From positions 1 through 31,535 of IMG/VR virus record IMGVR_UViG_3300037584_002990: DNA of 31,535 nucleotides. One strand, given 5' to 3'. A program made the translations under genes and the position numbers. The notes under the pieces are model-generated. The model had not been told where the DNA came from, searched no databases, and worked only from the letters and a program-made list of their open reading frames with translations. Source of the stretch: a virus. Shown here in pieces: positions 1 through 8,582 of the stretch (position 1 is its first letter; every line of letters begins with the position of its first letter).

Positions 1-3000
1 ACAGTTCCATCACCACTTGATAAAGTAGGTACTCCTAATGCACAAACTGATGATGAATCTCCAGCATCTACAGACTCGTATTGTGTTGCACCACTACAAT
101 CAGTATAACTAAAGTTACCAACTGAAACTGAACCTCCCTCTAAATCCCATTCATTACAACCACCTGGCGTAGGTGTTGGTGTTGGAGTAGGAGTAGGAGT
201 AGGAGTGGGGTTAGTAGCTATACAAGTATCACAATCTGGGTAAACATTAGTATAGTCATTAGCGTTTACAGTTGAACTAGTTTCATCTATCTCGTAACAT
301 CTACCGTCAGCCATTAACACTATATCACCCGGTGCGTTTCCACTAGCATCTGCTACTCTAACATTAATATAGTTAGCACTACCTTGTCCTGGACACATTG
401 TAACAGTATAATAATTAAATGCAAAGGTTGGTGTCGGTGTTGGCGGAGGTGTAGGCGTTGGGCCAACCGGAGTAACTGTTGGTGTCGGTGTTACAGTCGG
501 ACTACAACTTACTCCTGTGTCACTTGCACTACCACCACTTATTGTAGGTGTTGTTCCGGTTAATACACACACGTCAACATCAAAATCTCCTGGCAATATT
601 CCTGTTTGTGTGTTTCCATTACAGTCTGTATATGAGTAATTACAACCACCGCTTCCACTTGGACAAGTCAATGTCCACTCAGTACAAGAAGGTGTTGGCG
701 TAGGTGTTGGAGTCGCAGTTGGAACAGGCGTAACAGGCGTTGCAGTTGGAACAGGCGTAGGCGTTACAGTTGGTGTAGGTGTAGGTGTAGCAGATGCACA
801 TAAAGAACAATCTGTATAAGTTTCTACTATATCTACTGTACTAGTTGAACCTGTTACAGAAGGACTTTCATAACAAACACCACTATGCTTTACAACAGCA
901 GCAAATATACCTCCTGATGGCAATCTAAATACTTGAGTGCTTCCACCTCCACACTGAGTATATTCTCTATAGTCATAAACAATAGGTGTCGGAGTCACAG
1001 TTGGTGTCGGAGTCACAGTTGGTGTCGGAGTCACAGTCGGAGTCGGAGTCACAGTTGGTGTCGGAGTCACAGTTGGAACTGGAGTTGGGGTCGGTGTTGG
1101 TGTGCCAGTAGATCTATAATCCCATATTAAATATAAAATACTTCCGTTTGATGGCATTATAAAATCTGCCGAATAAATTGAAGGAGCACCAACAGTAGAT
1201 ATCGGTGTTGCGTCAATTGCTAAAGAAAGTAAACTTGTAATATCTGTTACGTTATTTTGATAGAATGTGTTTGTTCTTAAATATTTTAATCTGTCTACTG
1301 AGGGGTCAAATACAAAATCATCAAAATTAATTTTGTTTGAATAAATAGTCACAGTAGATCCGTCAACTGGGAAAACTCCGCTACCTTGCGAGCCTGAAAA
1401 CAACTGGTATTGTGATACAGCAAAGGAAGAAGATGTGCTTGTAAATTCTACTAAATTGGATTCTGTAGGTGAAACAGTCACACCGTCAGTCCAACCAAAT
1501 TCATTATGTATAAATTGTCCAGCTTCAACTGGATCAGTTACACAAATGTTATATATGTTTAAAGCGTTTGCTCTTGGACAACTTACATTTATTTGAATTG
1601 TATCATTTTGGTTTGAATTTGAGCTAACAACTATTGTCACCTCTTGTACATTTGGAACATTTTTATTAAATGTAAAACTACCCGAAGCCTTGACAGAGCC
1701 TGAAGTATATGTTACTCCTTTATAAATAGCGTTTATTGTATAAGCAGTTTGAGATTGAGACCCCTCTGTAATTAGCTGAACTCCCGACTCGTCAGTCATT
1801 AAAACATTTGTTTCGCTTTCAATATCTTGTTCTCCTTCTTTTGGAATTACAAAACTTACTGTTACAAGCCCTGTCTGCTGAGTAACATCTACACAATAAA
1901 CAAAGTCCTGATTAGCTATTACTGTTATATCTTTAGTAACACCACACGCTAAACAAACTGGTATTTCAGGTTTTAATATTGTATTTGAAGTTAATACATA
2001 CTCGTCCATATAAGGGTCATAACCCCCTAATTTTTGAGTGGTAAATGCTTCAGTAAATAAATCTCTAAACCAGCTTCTCATACCAGTTTCAGATATAACT
2101 ATAAGTCTTTCATCTGAGGCTGACCCACCTAGTAGTTGAAGTACCGCTCCTCTTTTTACATCAGTAAAATATTTGTTTTCTCCCCAAGCCACGAAGCTTT
2201 CTGGGTTGTTACTAATACCATAGTTCTCAATACGTGCTATTTGATTTCCTAAAATTTCTGGGACTGAAGCAACTAAACCTCCTCCAGTTGAGTCAGATAT
2301 AATATTTTTGGAAGCCAGAACGTATGATATTTTATCTTCTTGTAAAACAAGTATATCGGTTCTTCTGCCAAATAATATTTCAATATCTCCATAACTTTCT
2401 TCTAATGGTTTAAAGTTAGCTAAACCTAAATTAAATTCATTTAATTTATTGACATTAGTTTCATCATTATATACACCGCTATAGGTTAAATCAGCAAACC
2501 TATTAGCTTCTTTATATTCTACGTTAGAAGTTGTAAATACTCTGTTACCTAAATTAAAAGATTTACCATTTAAAGAGTCTCTTACTTTATAACTTTCTAC
2601 ACCATTTCCAAACGCAAAACAATTAAAAAATTTAGTATCAACCACACCAGCAACTCCTGCAGTTATATCTTGATTAGTTATGTTCCCGCTATGATTACCA
2701 TTTGAATCAATAGAAAATGATTCATCGTTTTCAAACCAAACATCAGGCAGTGCTTCAGCTGGCTCTGTTTCAAATACAACAACTGAATCTCTTCTAAAAA
2801 CAGTAAATGTAATTTCAACACGAGATCTATATCTGCTTGATGAACCAGCATTATTACAGGCTTCAGTACCGCTCACTAATAAAGAATATGTGTTATCCGT
2901 CCCATTTTCATAAAACCTATAATAGTTATTTAATAGTAAATCACTTGAGGTCGATGGGCTGTTTGATTGACCACCAAAAATGGTAAACATTGTAGAGTTA

Positions 3001-5657
3001 CCTAAATTATCTCCTGCGTATCCATTAGATTGTGGAGTGCCTGTGGGTGAACCGGGAACTAAACCTGATATAACAACATTACCCACCGGGTCTGAAGGGT
3101 CTCCCGTCAAAGTAATCGCATTATTTTCTATAGCAAAAGTTGCATTACTATTAATGAACCATTGATACATATCTGTGTAAGTATCTTGAGCAATAAATTG
3201 TTCCTCTATCACACTCTCTCTTTCTTCACAGCCTCCGCCTCCACCCGCTCTTCTTTGTTTTATTTTCATTACTATTCTACTTCCGCTAGGCACATTGTAA
3301 TTTGTGCTTGTACCTCCAGATGTAGTATAAAAAGGATATGCTGCTACTGGATTTTCTTGAGGATTATCTGCTGTTTGCTGAAAAGTTCCTAAAGAGATAA
3401 TATCATCAGCGCTTTCCTCAGTTGAAAAATCTTGAGAGTTCATCTTCATATATGTTCCTCCTGGAACAGGATTTCCACTTGCAGGCGTAATAAAGTCTGC
3501 AACCTGTGTTTGTTTTTCCAAAACAGTTGCGAATACACAAGATTCAACTGGACCGTTTGCATCTCTTTTAACAATTAATCTATCTCCTTCTTCAACTTTA
3601 GCAATATTATCTCCTTCTAACAATAAAAATGTATTATTAGAATTTGGGTCATTTATAAATATGCTTGAGTATATAGTCTCATAAGTTGTTCTATCTGGTT
3701 TTAAACAAAACTTATATCTTGTTGCCCAAGAAGGAGCTCTCTGAGTGGTTGGTATAGTGGCAATAATTTTATTTAAAGTCTTAGAGTTTCTACATGGAAT
3801 GTTTACAGTATTATTATTACTAACTAAAGCTGTTGAAGCCCTGTTATATTCATCCATGTATATTATTCCTAATTCATAACCTCTATTACTATGTAAGCTT
3901 TGTAGGTCTGCCGTAGCTTGTAATGTAGCAGTAATAGATGTAAAGGTATTGTATGATATAATTAAATTAGTTGTTCCTGGTGATGTTTGAATGTATTGAG
4001 CTACAGGAAATTTTAGCTCTATTTGAGTTCCGTTTAATGTTGAAGCAATTGGTTCACCTTTATTAGTAGATGGAGGAACTGAGGCTGTGCTTGATGTTAA
4101 TCCTGTTTGATTTAAAGAGTAACTAAATCCTCCACCTGTTAAAGTTGGTGATAAAGAAAAATTAAACGCATCCGTTAAGGTTGTACCTAAGCCGTTTTGA
4201 GCATCTGAAACAGTTTGAATAGCAGAACTTATTAAACCAAATTTAGATTTAAAATCTGAGCTATTATATAAATCTGATACTGAAGAATAATTATCAACTA
4301 AAACATATTGGAAATTAATTAAGGTTTCACCTTGTTGTTGAGTTGGAGTATCTGCTCCATTGTAAGATAAATGTTGATAGGTAAAAGAAAAATTTAAAGC
4401 TGCCCCTTGAACTAATTTGCTTTCAAATCCACCTAAATCAAAAGTAAAACCAGCGGTGGTTACGTTTAAAGTATTACCAAAAGCTGTATAATTAAATGCT
4501 AATGAATTAGAAGAATTTAAATCTACTCCACTAGCATCTTCAGTATCTAAGGCGACTGTGTATTGTAAATTTAGTGGTAGATTATTTTTATCAATCAGAT
4601 TATATCCTTCTGTGTAATTACCATAAATTAATCTATTTCCCATTAAAGTTTGAGCTTTAGCTAATCTTGGAACATTATCATATAATCTTAATATTTCTGA
4701 CTCTGGTAATACAGTAAAAATTTTACTATTAGTAAAAGTGTATGTTGCATTAGTATTGTTAGGACCTAATGGAGATTTAGGAATTCTTTCTATTATTTTA
4801 ATAGTAGGATCATTGGCTTCCTTGAATAAAATATCAATACCCACTACCAGGGAGCTACCTGTATTATAAGTTATTTGAACTCCAGATTTAGAGTTTACCA
4901 TTCCCTCATTTAAAAAACTATTTGGAGAAAATTCAAAAAAACTTGGTTGAAAAGCTGGTTGACTAAATTGAGAAACAGCGGAATACTCGTTATTAGCGTA
5001 TTTATATCTGTAGGCAAAACAAATAAAATTATCTTCTAAGAAAGAATCTTCTAGTGTGGTTGTTAATAAATTTAAAGTTGGTGCAGCAATAGGCGGTTGT
5101 TTAATTACTAATATTTCATCACTAGTAAACTGGTCTATATTATTAAACGGATCCTGGTAATTAAAATCAATATTAATTACCCTCGGAGCATTTAAATTAT
5201 CAGTAAAAAAAATTAAATTATCAATTTTATTTACACCAGTTATTAAAAAGTTTGGATTAAAATTTAATGTTGTGTTCGTATTGTTACCATCATTAACACT
5301 TACAATATGATATATAATAGCACCTGTAATAACATTATATGAAACAATTAAATCTAGTTTTCCAGTTGCTCCAACAGTAAATGCAGGATCGTGAACAAAC
5401 CAATAAATGGTTTCATTTGCTCCATCTTCAAATGCTCCTATACATCTTGCTTTAGAACTAAGTTTTGTTCCATCTGTATATTGAAGAGAAGTTACTTGAA
5501 CATTTCCTTTGGCATTTTCAACAGCACCTATTTCTGATTCTTCAGTAGAACCTAGTCTGACATTCAAAGCATCTATATACTCTCCGTTAGGAACAAGCCT
5601 TTCATCAAGGCTTTTGTTCATTCGGCCTGCTACAAAATTTCTTTGAATGTTTGCCAT
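1..5657 (-). CDS. Giant tail-hub/stabilisation protein (P22 gp10-like N-terminal region) with modular C-terminus, 3' end outside window
   Basis: The frame starting with ATG at 5657 stays open to base 1, giving at least 1,885 codons; the stop lies beyond the window. The N-terminus (NFVAGRMNKSLDERLVPNGE, residues 7-26, followed by a DALNVRLGSTE stretch) matches the stabilisation protein of crAss-like phages, thought to be equivalent to the P22 gp10 tail hub. Around residues 1190-1222 the motifs GMRSWFRDLF and KLGGYDPYMDEYVL are also typical. After about residue 1230 the protein continues as beta-rich, Ser/Thr-rich sequence, then as Cys-rich modules separated by Thr-Pro linkers (linkers near residues 1518-1560, 1623-1660, 1720-1743 and 1812-1832). 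It begins 1 nt after the preceding connector gene, as expected for the head-tail module. Role inferred: distal short-tail hub, with the C-terminal extension as a surface-exposed, possibly receptor-contacting arm. Family assignment of the N-terminal part is fairly firm; the function of the extension is unknown. Confidence 0.85.
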   Translation of the reverse strand, partial: MANIQRNFVAGRMNKSLDERLVPNGEYIDALNVRLGSTEESEIGAVENAKGNVQVTSLQYTDGTKLSSKARCIGAFEDGANETIYWFVHDPAFTVGATGKLDLIVSYNVITGAIIYHIVSVNDGNNTNTTLNFNPNFLITGVNKIDNLIFFTDNLNAPRVINIDFNYQDPFNNIDQFTSDEILVIKQPPIAAPTLNLLTTTLEDSFLEDNFICFAYRYKYANNEYSAVSQFSQPAFQPSFFEFSPNSFLNEGMVNSKSGVQITYNTGSSLVVGIDILFKEANDPTIKIIERIPKSPLGPNNTNATYTFTNSKIFTVLPESEILRLYDNVPRLAKAQTLMGNRLIYGNYTEGYNLIDKNNLPLNLQYTVALDTEDASGVDLNSSNSLAFNYTAFGNTLNVTTAGFTFDLGGFESKLVQGAALNFSFTYQHLSYNGADTPTQQQGETLINFQYVLVDNYSSVSDLYNSSDFKSKFGLISSAIQTVSDAQNGLGTTLTDAFNFSLSPTLTGGGFSYSLNQTGLTSSTASVPPSTNKGEPIASTLNGTQIELKFPVAQYIQTSPGTTNLIISYNTFTSITATLQATADLQSLHSNRGYELGIIYMDEYNRASTALVSNNNTVNIPCRNSKTLNKIIATIPTTQRAPSWATRYKFCLKPDRTTYETIYSSIFINDPNSNNTFLLLEGDNIAKVEEGDRLIVKRDANGPVESCVFATVLEKQTQVADFITPASGNPVPGGTYMKMNSQDFSTEESADDIISLGTFQQTADNPQENPVAAYPFYTTSGGTSTNYNVPSGSRIVMKIKQRRAGGGGGCEERESVIEEQFIAQDTYTDMYQWFINSNATFAIENNAITLTGDPSDPVGNVVISGLVPGSPTGTPQSNGYAGDNLGNSTMFTIFGGQSNSPSTSSDLLLNNYYRFYENGTDNTYSLLVSGTEACNNAGSSSRYRSRVEITFTVFRRDSVVVFETEPAEALPDVWFENDESFSIDSNGNHSGNITNQDITAGVAGVVDTKFFNCFAFGNGVESYKVRDSLNGKSFNLGNRVFTTSNVEYKEANRFADLTYSGVYNDETNVNKLNEFNLGLANFKPLEESYGDIEILFGRRTDILVLQEDKISYVLASKNIISDSTGGGLVASVPEILGNQIARIENYGISNNPESFVAWGENKYFTDVKRGAVLQLLGGSASDERLIVISETGMRSWFRDLFTEAFTTQKLGGYDPYMDEYVLTSNTILKPEIPVCLACGVTKDITVIANQDFVYCVDVTQQTGLVTVSFVIPKEGEQDIESETNVLMTDESGVQLITEGSQSQTAYTINAIYKGVTYTSGSVKASGSFTFNKNVPNVQEVTIVVSSNSNQNDTIQINVSCPRANALNIYNICVTDPVEAGQFIHNEFGWTDGVTVSPTESNLVEFTSTSSSFAVSQYQLFSGSQGSGVFPVDGSTVTIYSNKINFDDFVFDPSVDRLKYLRTNTFYQNNVTDITSLLSLAIDATPISTVGAPSIYSADFIMPSNGSILYLIWDYRSTGTPTPTPTPVPTVTPTPTVTPTPTVTPTPTVTPTPTVTPTPIVYDYREYTQCGGGSTQVFRLPSGGIFAAVVKHSGVCYESPSVTGSTSTVDIVETYTDCSLCASATPTPTPTVTPTPVPTATPVTPVPTATPTPTPTPSCTEWTLTCPSGSGGCNYSYTDCNGNTQTGILPGDFDVDVCVLTGTTPTISGGSASDTGVSCSPTVTPTPTVTPVGPTPTPPPTPTPTFAFNYYTVTMCPGQGSANYINVRVADASGNAPGDIVLMADGRCYEIDETSSTVNANDYTNVYPDCDTCIATNPTPTPTPTPTPTPTPGGCNEWDLEGGSVSVGNFSYTDCSGATQYESVDAGDSSSVCALGVPTLSSGDGT
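169..210. repeat. Hexanucleotide repeat (seven units), Thr-Pro linker coding
   Basis: Seven imperfect hexamers (gtaggt, gttggt, gttgga, gtagga three times, gtgggg) encode an uninterrupted Thr-Pro stretch of the tail protein on the minus strand. As with the 18-bp repeat, it is in frame and prone to slippage. Confidence 0.8.
988..1077. repeat. Tandem 18-bp repeat, five units, inside the giant tail gene
   Basis: Five consecutive 18-base units with consensus gtcggagtcacagttggt (units start at 988, 1006, 1024, 1042 and 1060). The third and fifth differ slightly at their ends. On the minus strand they encode the Val-Thr-Pro-Thr-Pro-Thr linker of the tail protein. The unit is a multiple of three, so gain or loss of units would change linker length without breaking the frame. 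Confidence 0.9.
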
Positions 5658-5658
5658 T

Positions 5659-6579
5659 TTATTTTATCCACTTATCTTCACCTCTAAGATTCATAAGCAA
5701 TCTACTTGGGTGAATGTTACTTAATCTGATTTTAGCATTTCTTAATAAAGCTTGTTTGTTTTTCCTTGCTCTATTAACTATATACTCTTGAACTCCAAAT
5801 TTACTATTTAATAAAGCATACTGAATGTAAGCATAAATATATTCTTCAAATAATTTATTAACGCTTATTTTAGAGTCATCACCATTTTCCATTCCATCAG
5901 ATATATACTGTAGTACACATTGTTGATTTGCCATGGTAGAATCAAAATTAATAACACCAGCCTTTTTATCTATAGTGAATGTAGGATTAAAATTTGCTGT
6001 TTCAGTATTCAAACCATATCTAGCTCCTATTCTTGAATTATAAATATCATCATCACAATCATTACAGATTGCATTTACGTCTCCTTCTGTATCCTGATTT
6101 AAATAAATACTTTTTAATGCACCGCTTTTTCTTGAGGAATCTAAAGTAGATTCAATTGTTGACACATTATTGTCACCATCATAACCAAATACAGCAGTTG
6201 AATTTTGTAAATATTGAACAGCAGATTGGACTTGAATATTTTCTGTTAGTTCCCTTAAAACATTATCTTTTAAAAGATATAACTTAACCCAATTCACATA
6301 ATCAGAAGGAAGTACATATCTTAAATCATCATAAACTTTTAATTCTAAAGATTTAATTTCTTTGAAAGCATCATAATTTAATTCTTGTATAGCTCTTTTA
6401 GCGTGAAAAAGTATTTTATATCTATTTACATTATTTATTAATGAATGATTTCCAGCATACATTAATTCAAAATTTGTAATAACTTCATCTAAACTTACAT
6501 ATTGGTAAGATCCCCAATTAGAATCCGTAGGATTGATGCCGTCGTTAGTATAATATTTTCTTTGATTTATATATGTCAT
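5659..6579 (-). CDS. Connector/tail-tubular protein (P22 gp4-like adaptor of crAss-like phages)
   Basis: A 306-aa protein. Residues 50-100 carry the pattern NRYKILFHAKRAIQELNYDA, then KSLELKV and LPSDYVNWVKL. I recognise this from the tail tubular or gp4-like neck protein of crAss-like phages, where it joins the portal ring to the tail hub. The C-terminal half is helical and basic (residues 235-306, with VNRARKNKQALLRNAKIRLS). It sits between another ring-type gene and the giant tail-hub gene (2-nt and 1-nt gaps), the usual neck order. It has no enzymatic motif or membrane segment. The short acidic Cys motif CNDCDDD in the middle (about residue 172) could bind a metal, but nothing else supports that. 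The structural role is fairly secure; the exact ring position is inferred. Confidence 0.75.
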   Translation of the reverse strand: MTYINQRKYYTNDGINPTDSNWGSYQYVSLDEVITNFELMYAGNHSLINNVNRYKILFHAKRAIQELNYDAFKEIKSLELKVYDDLRYVLPSDYVNWVKLYLLKDNVLRELTENIQVQSAVQYLQNSTAVFGYDGDNNVSTIESTLDSSRKSGALKSIYLNQDTEGDVNAICNDCDDDIYNSRIGARYGLNTETANFNPTFTIDKKAGVINFDSTMANQQCVLQYISDGMENGDDSKISVNKLFEEYIYAYIQYALLNSKFGVQEYIVNRARKNKQALLRNAKIRLSNIHPSRLLMNLRGEDKWIK

Positions 6580-6581
6580 AA

Positions 6582-7307
6582 TTATTCTTGATTTTCTTTT
6601 TGTTCTTCAACCTGACCAAACTGATATACATCTCCCTCTCTAATAGATATACCTGCGTATTGTAATATTCTTGCAACTAAGTTATTAGAATCATCAATAG
6701 GTAACTCAAAGTCTTGATAATCTGTTTGTGTTTGATCAAACACTGGCTCACCATTATATAAAGTTATAAATGTCCATTTTGGATCTTTTGGATATCTTAT
6801 GTAAGTTGCCTGTACATCTAATGCACCATTGAAAGTGGTAGGAAAAATTGTCACACTATCTCCTTTTTGAGTATATGCTGGATATGAATCAGAGGGAGCA
6901 GTTAAAAGAGATTTATTTAATAAATTAATTTTACTATTACTAACTTTCTCAGCTTCACCTTTTAATACACCAGCGTTGTAACATAATATTTTATTTATTA
7001 AATAATAATCATCACCAGTAGTGGTTTGACTTGGTAAATAGTAAATATTATTTACGTTTTGAGTTAATGTTTTAGTAACTGCAAAGCTGTCAATAACCTC
7101 TTCATACCCTAATTTCAAATCAGCATAACCTGTTCCTGATATTCTTGCATTTTCTTCGTTAATCTGTTGATTATAATTTGTAAAGTATTCATCAAATATA
7201 TCTAATTGAGCTTGTTTTGCAAATAAGTTAAAATCACTTGGAGATATATACCCGTAGTTATTCTTGTTTATAATTGCAAGTACAGTATTTCTTACAGAAT
7301 TTATCAT
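6582..7307 (-). CDS. Neck/ring protein, crAss-like tail module
   Basis: A 241-aa protein. The N-terminal region, with YISPSDFNLFAKQAQLDIFD (residues 20-39) followed by EYFTNYNQQINEENAR, is a pattern I associate with the first ring or tail-tubular protein of crAss-like and related Bacteroidota phages. The middle is beta-rich (residues 60-190, with FPTTF and VQATYIRYPKDPKW). The end is helical, with VARILQYAGISIREGDVYQF and a Gln/Glu-rich tail. It is the first gene after a hairpin terminator and has its own TATCTTTG box 15 nt before the ATG, so it probably opens the transcript for the neck and tail-hub genes. No catalytic residues are apparent. Confidence 0.7.
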   Translation of the reverse strand: MINSVRNTVLAIINKNNYGYISPSDFNLFAKQAQLDIFDEYFTNYNQQINEENARISGTGYADLKLGYEEVIDSFAVTKTLTQNVNNIYYLPSQTTTGDDYYLINKILCYNAGVLKGEAEKVSNSKINLLNKSLLTAPSDSYPAYTQKGDSVTIFPTTFNGALDVQATYIRYPKDPKWTFITLYNGEPVFDQTQTDYQDFELPIDDSNNLVARILQYAGISIREGDVYQFGQVEEQKENQE

Positions 7308-7322
7308 TTGAAAATCTTTTTA

Positions 7323-7330
7323 CAAAGATA
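7323..7330 (-). promoter_or_regulatory. Bacteroidota-type -7 promoter box (TATCTTTG) before the ring-protein gene
   Basis: The minus strand reads TATCTTTG, an exact match to the Bacteroidota TAnnTTTG element, 15 nt before the ATG at 7307 and directly after the hairpin terminator. No good TTTG element is seen about 20 nt further upstream, so the -33 box is weak or absent. Confidence 0.6.
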
Positions 7331-7341
7331 CACAAAATAAA

Positions 7342-7366
7342 AAAGCACCTAGGATTTAGGTGCTTT
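7342..7366 (-). terminator. Rho-independent terminator after the 93-aa gene
   Basis: A perfect 10-bp inverted repeat (AAAGCACCTA / TAGGTGCTTT) with a 5-base loop is followed on the minus strand by TTTTTTATTTT. It lies 33 nt after the stop of the 7400-7681 gene and just before the next promoter box. Confidence 0.88.
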
Positions 7367-7399
7367 CTCGCTGTCGATAGTAAAGGAAGGATTAAATCG

Positions 7400-7681
7400 T
7401 TATGAGACTGCTATTCCACTTACAGCATAAGGTAGGTTCTCTACATTATACGCTGGGTTTGTCCAAGAAGTAGTTAATGCTGCCACAACTGCATCTTGTA
7501 TTGCATCTCTTTGCGTTTCATCTCCCGCACCTGCTGTTGCGTGAGTAATAGTTGTTGCTTTTCCACCATCATAAGTAATTACGACTGTAGTAGTAGAAGC
7601 TTGTTCTATTAACACAATTCCACTAACGGCTACCAATTGGTTTTGCTCATTAGTTACTGGGATATTTAAAAATTTTTGCAT
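7400..7681 (-). CDS. Small beta-rich structural protein, probable head decoration or head-fibre subunit
   Basis: A 93-aa protein of unrecognised family. It is almost all short hydrophobic and Thr/Ala-rich strands (VAVSGIVLIEQ, TTTVVITYDGGKATTITHAT), plus one amphipathic helix (residues 55-71, ETQRDAIQDAVVAAL). It has no Cys, signal peptide or membrane segment. It is flanked by its own TAACTTTG promoter box, which overlaps the stop of the gene before, and by a strong hairpin terminator, so it forms a single-gene transcript. That fits a highly expressed virion protein, and a decoration protein is the likeliest role given its position two genes after the capsid. The function is inferred from position and composition only. 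Confidence 0.6.
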   Translation of the reverse strand: MQKFLNIPVTNEQNQLVAVSGIVLIEQASTTTVVITYDGGKATTITHATAGAGDETQRDAIQDAVVAALTTSWTNPAYNVENLPYAVSGIAVS

Positions 7682-7710
7682 TGTAAAAAAATTAATAGTT
7701 AAACTTACGG

Positions 7711-7718
7711 CAAAGTTA
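7711..7718 (-). promoter_or_regulatory. TAACTTTG -7-type box overlapping the upstream stop codon
   Basis: The minus strand reads TAACTTTG, matching TAnnTTTG, 29 nt before the ATG at 7681. Its TAA is also the stop codon of the 267-aa gene. It would drive the 93-aa gene alone. Confidence 0.55.
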
Positions 7719-8519
7719 CGAATTTTTTGCTAATGCTTTTAAATGCTTATAAGAGTCCAAACCATCATCACTTTGAAAATAAGAACCTATTATAAATAAC
7801 GGATCTTCTCCGTATGGTATATTACACATTTTCTTTTTATTAGAATCTGTATTAAACCATACCTCTTTTTTATTATTTCTAAGCTGTATTAAGTTTTTAT
7901 CTAACATATTTTGAATGTCTGCATTAAATTTCAAAGCAGGATCTTTTAAGAGATTCATAAAACCTGCTGGCTGTTGCTTTGCAAAAATTAATATATCTCT
8001 TTTAAGTTCAGCAGTAGTAACTTTAGAAACATCTTTTTGAAATAAAACTCTAGCCACATTTTCTACTTGTTCAACCGTTAGTTGTCTAGCTTCTATTAAA
8101 GCATCCACTTCTAAATTTAAGTCTTCTACAAGATCAGCAGCTTCTTTTGCTTTATTAACCTCAACAAATACTCTTCCCTTCCCTGGATGTAAGTCCATGA
8201 ACTTTTGAAGTACTTGATTATTCTTGGGTACGTGTAAGAATCCATCTTCAAATACAATTGGCTCAACAATAGCATTATCATCTTGCTCATCTTGAAATGG
8301 AGAGTTTTGATTTCTTGCATATCTCAAAGGCCTGTTAAGACCTGTATCCTCATCAAAGTGTAACAGCGGAAACCTTGTTGTATGCCTTGATGCTAATATC
8401 AAAGATAAGGGAGCTGTTTCTCTTGTAAGTTTATATTGTTTATCTACAAATTTTGGTGTAGATTTTTTGGGAGTAATTTTAACTGTGTCCATTTTTGGAC
8501 TTGTCTTTTCTTTTTTCAT
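7716..8519 (-). CDS. Conserved head-region protein downstream of the capsid gene, function unknown
   Basis: A 267-aa protein. The first 30 residues are Lys/Thr/Pro-rich and disordered (MKKEKTSPKMDTVKITPKKS). Residues 40-90 contain ASRHTTRFPLLHFDEDTG and LRYARNQNSPFQDEQDD, a stretch I believe is conserved next to the capsid gene in related phages. Residues 125-200 are helical (LVEDLNLEVDALIEARQL, VARVLFQKD), and the C-terminus carries a WFNTDSNKKKM and YGEDPLFIIGSYF segment. No enzyme motif is seen. It lies between the capsid terminator and the 93-aa gene and starts with the same 18-nt A/T leader as the scaffold gene. A role as head-completion or inner head protein is plausible but unproven. 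Confidence 0.65.
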   Translation of the reverse strand: MKKEKTSPKMDTVKITPKKSTPKFVDKQYKLTRETAPLSLILASRHTTRFPLLHFDEDTGLNRPLRYARNQNSPFQDEQDDNAIVEPIVFEDGFLHVPKNNQVLQKFMDLHPGKGRVFVEVNKAKEAADLVEDLNLEVDALIEARQLTVEQVENVARVLFQKDVSKVTTAELKRDILIFAKQQPAGFMNLLKDPALKFNADIQNMLDKNLIQLRNNKKEVWFNTDSNKKKMCNIPYGEDPLFIIGSYFQSDDGLDSYKHLKALAKNS

Positions 8520-8537
8520 TTGATTTAATTTAATTTA
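8520..8537 (-). promoter_or_regulatory. Conserved A/T leader before ATG (identical to the one at 11236)
   Basis: The 18 bases directly before the ATG (plus strand ttgatttaatttaattta) are identical to those before the scaffold gene, and a near copy precedes the 74-aa gene at 17001. There is no Shine-Dalgarno. An unstructured A-rich leader is the usual favourable context for translation in Bacteroidota. Confidence 0.55.
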
Positions 8538-8547
8538 AAATTTAAAA

Positions 8548-8571
8548 AAGGGGCACATATCTGTGCCCCTT
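8548..8571 (-). terminator. Strong rho-independent terminator after the major capsid gene
   Basis: A perfect 10-bp GC-rich stem (AAGGGGCACA / TGTGCCCCTT, 4-base loop) is followed on the minus strand by TTTTTTAAATTTT. It begins 12 nt after the capsid stop codon. Confidence 0.9.
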
Positions 8572-8582
8572 GTAATTAATTA

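Noticed and set aside
988-1077. Short regularly spaced repeat, at first sight CRISPR-like
   Set aside because: Units are directly adjacent without spacers and are in frame inside a continuous coding region that encodes Thr-Pro linkers.
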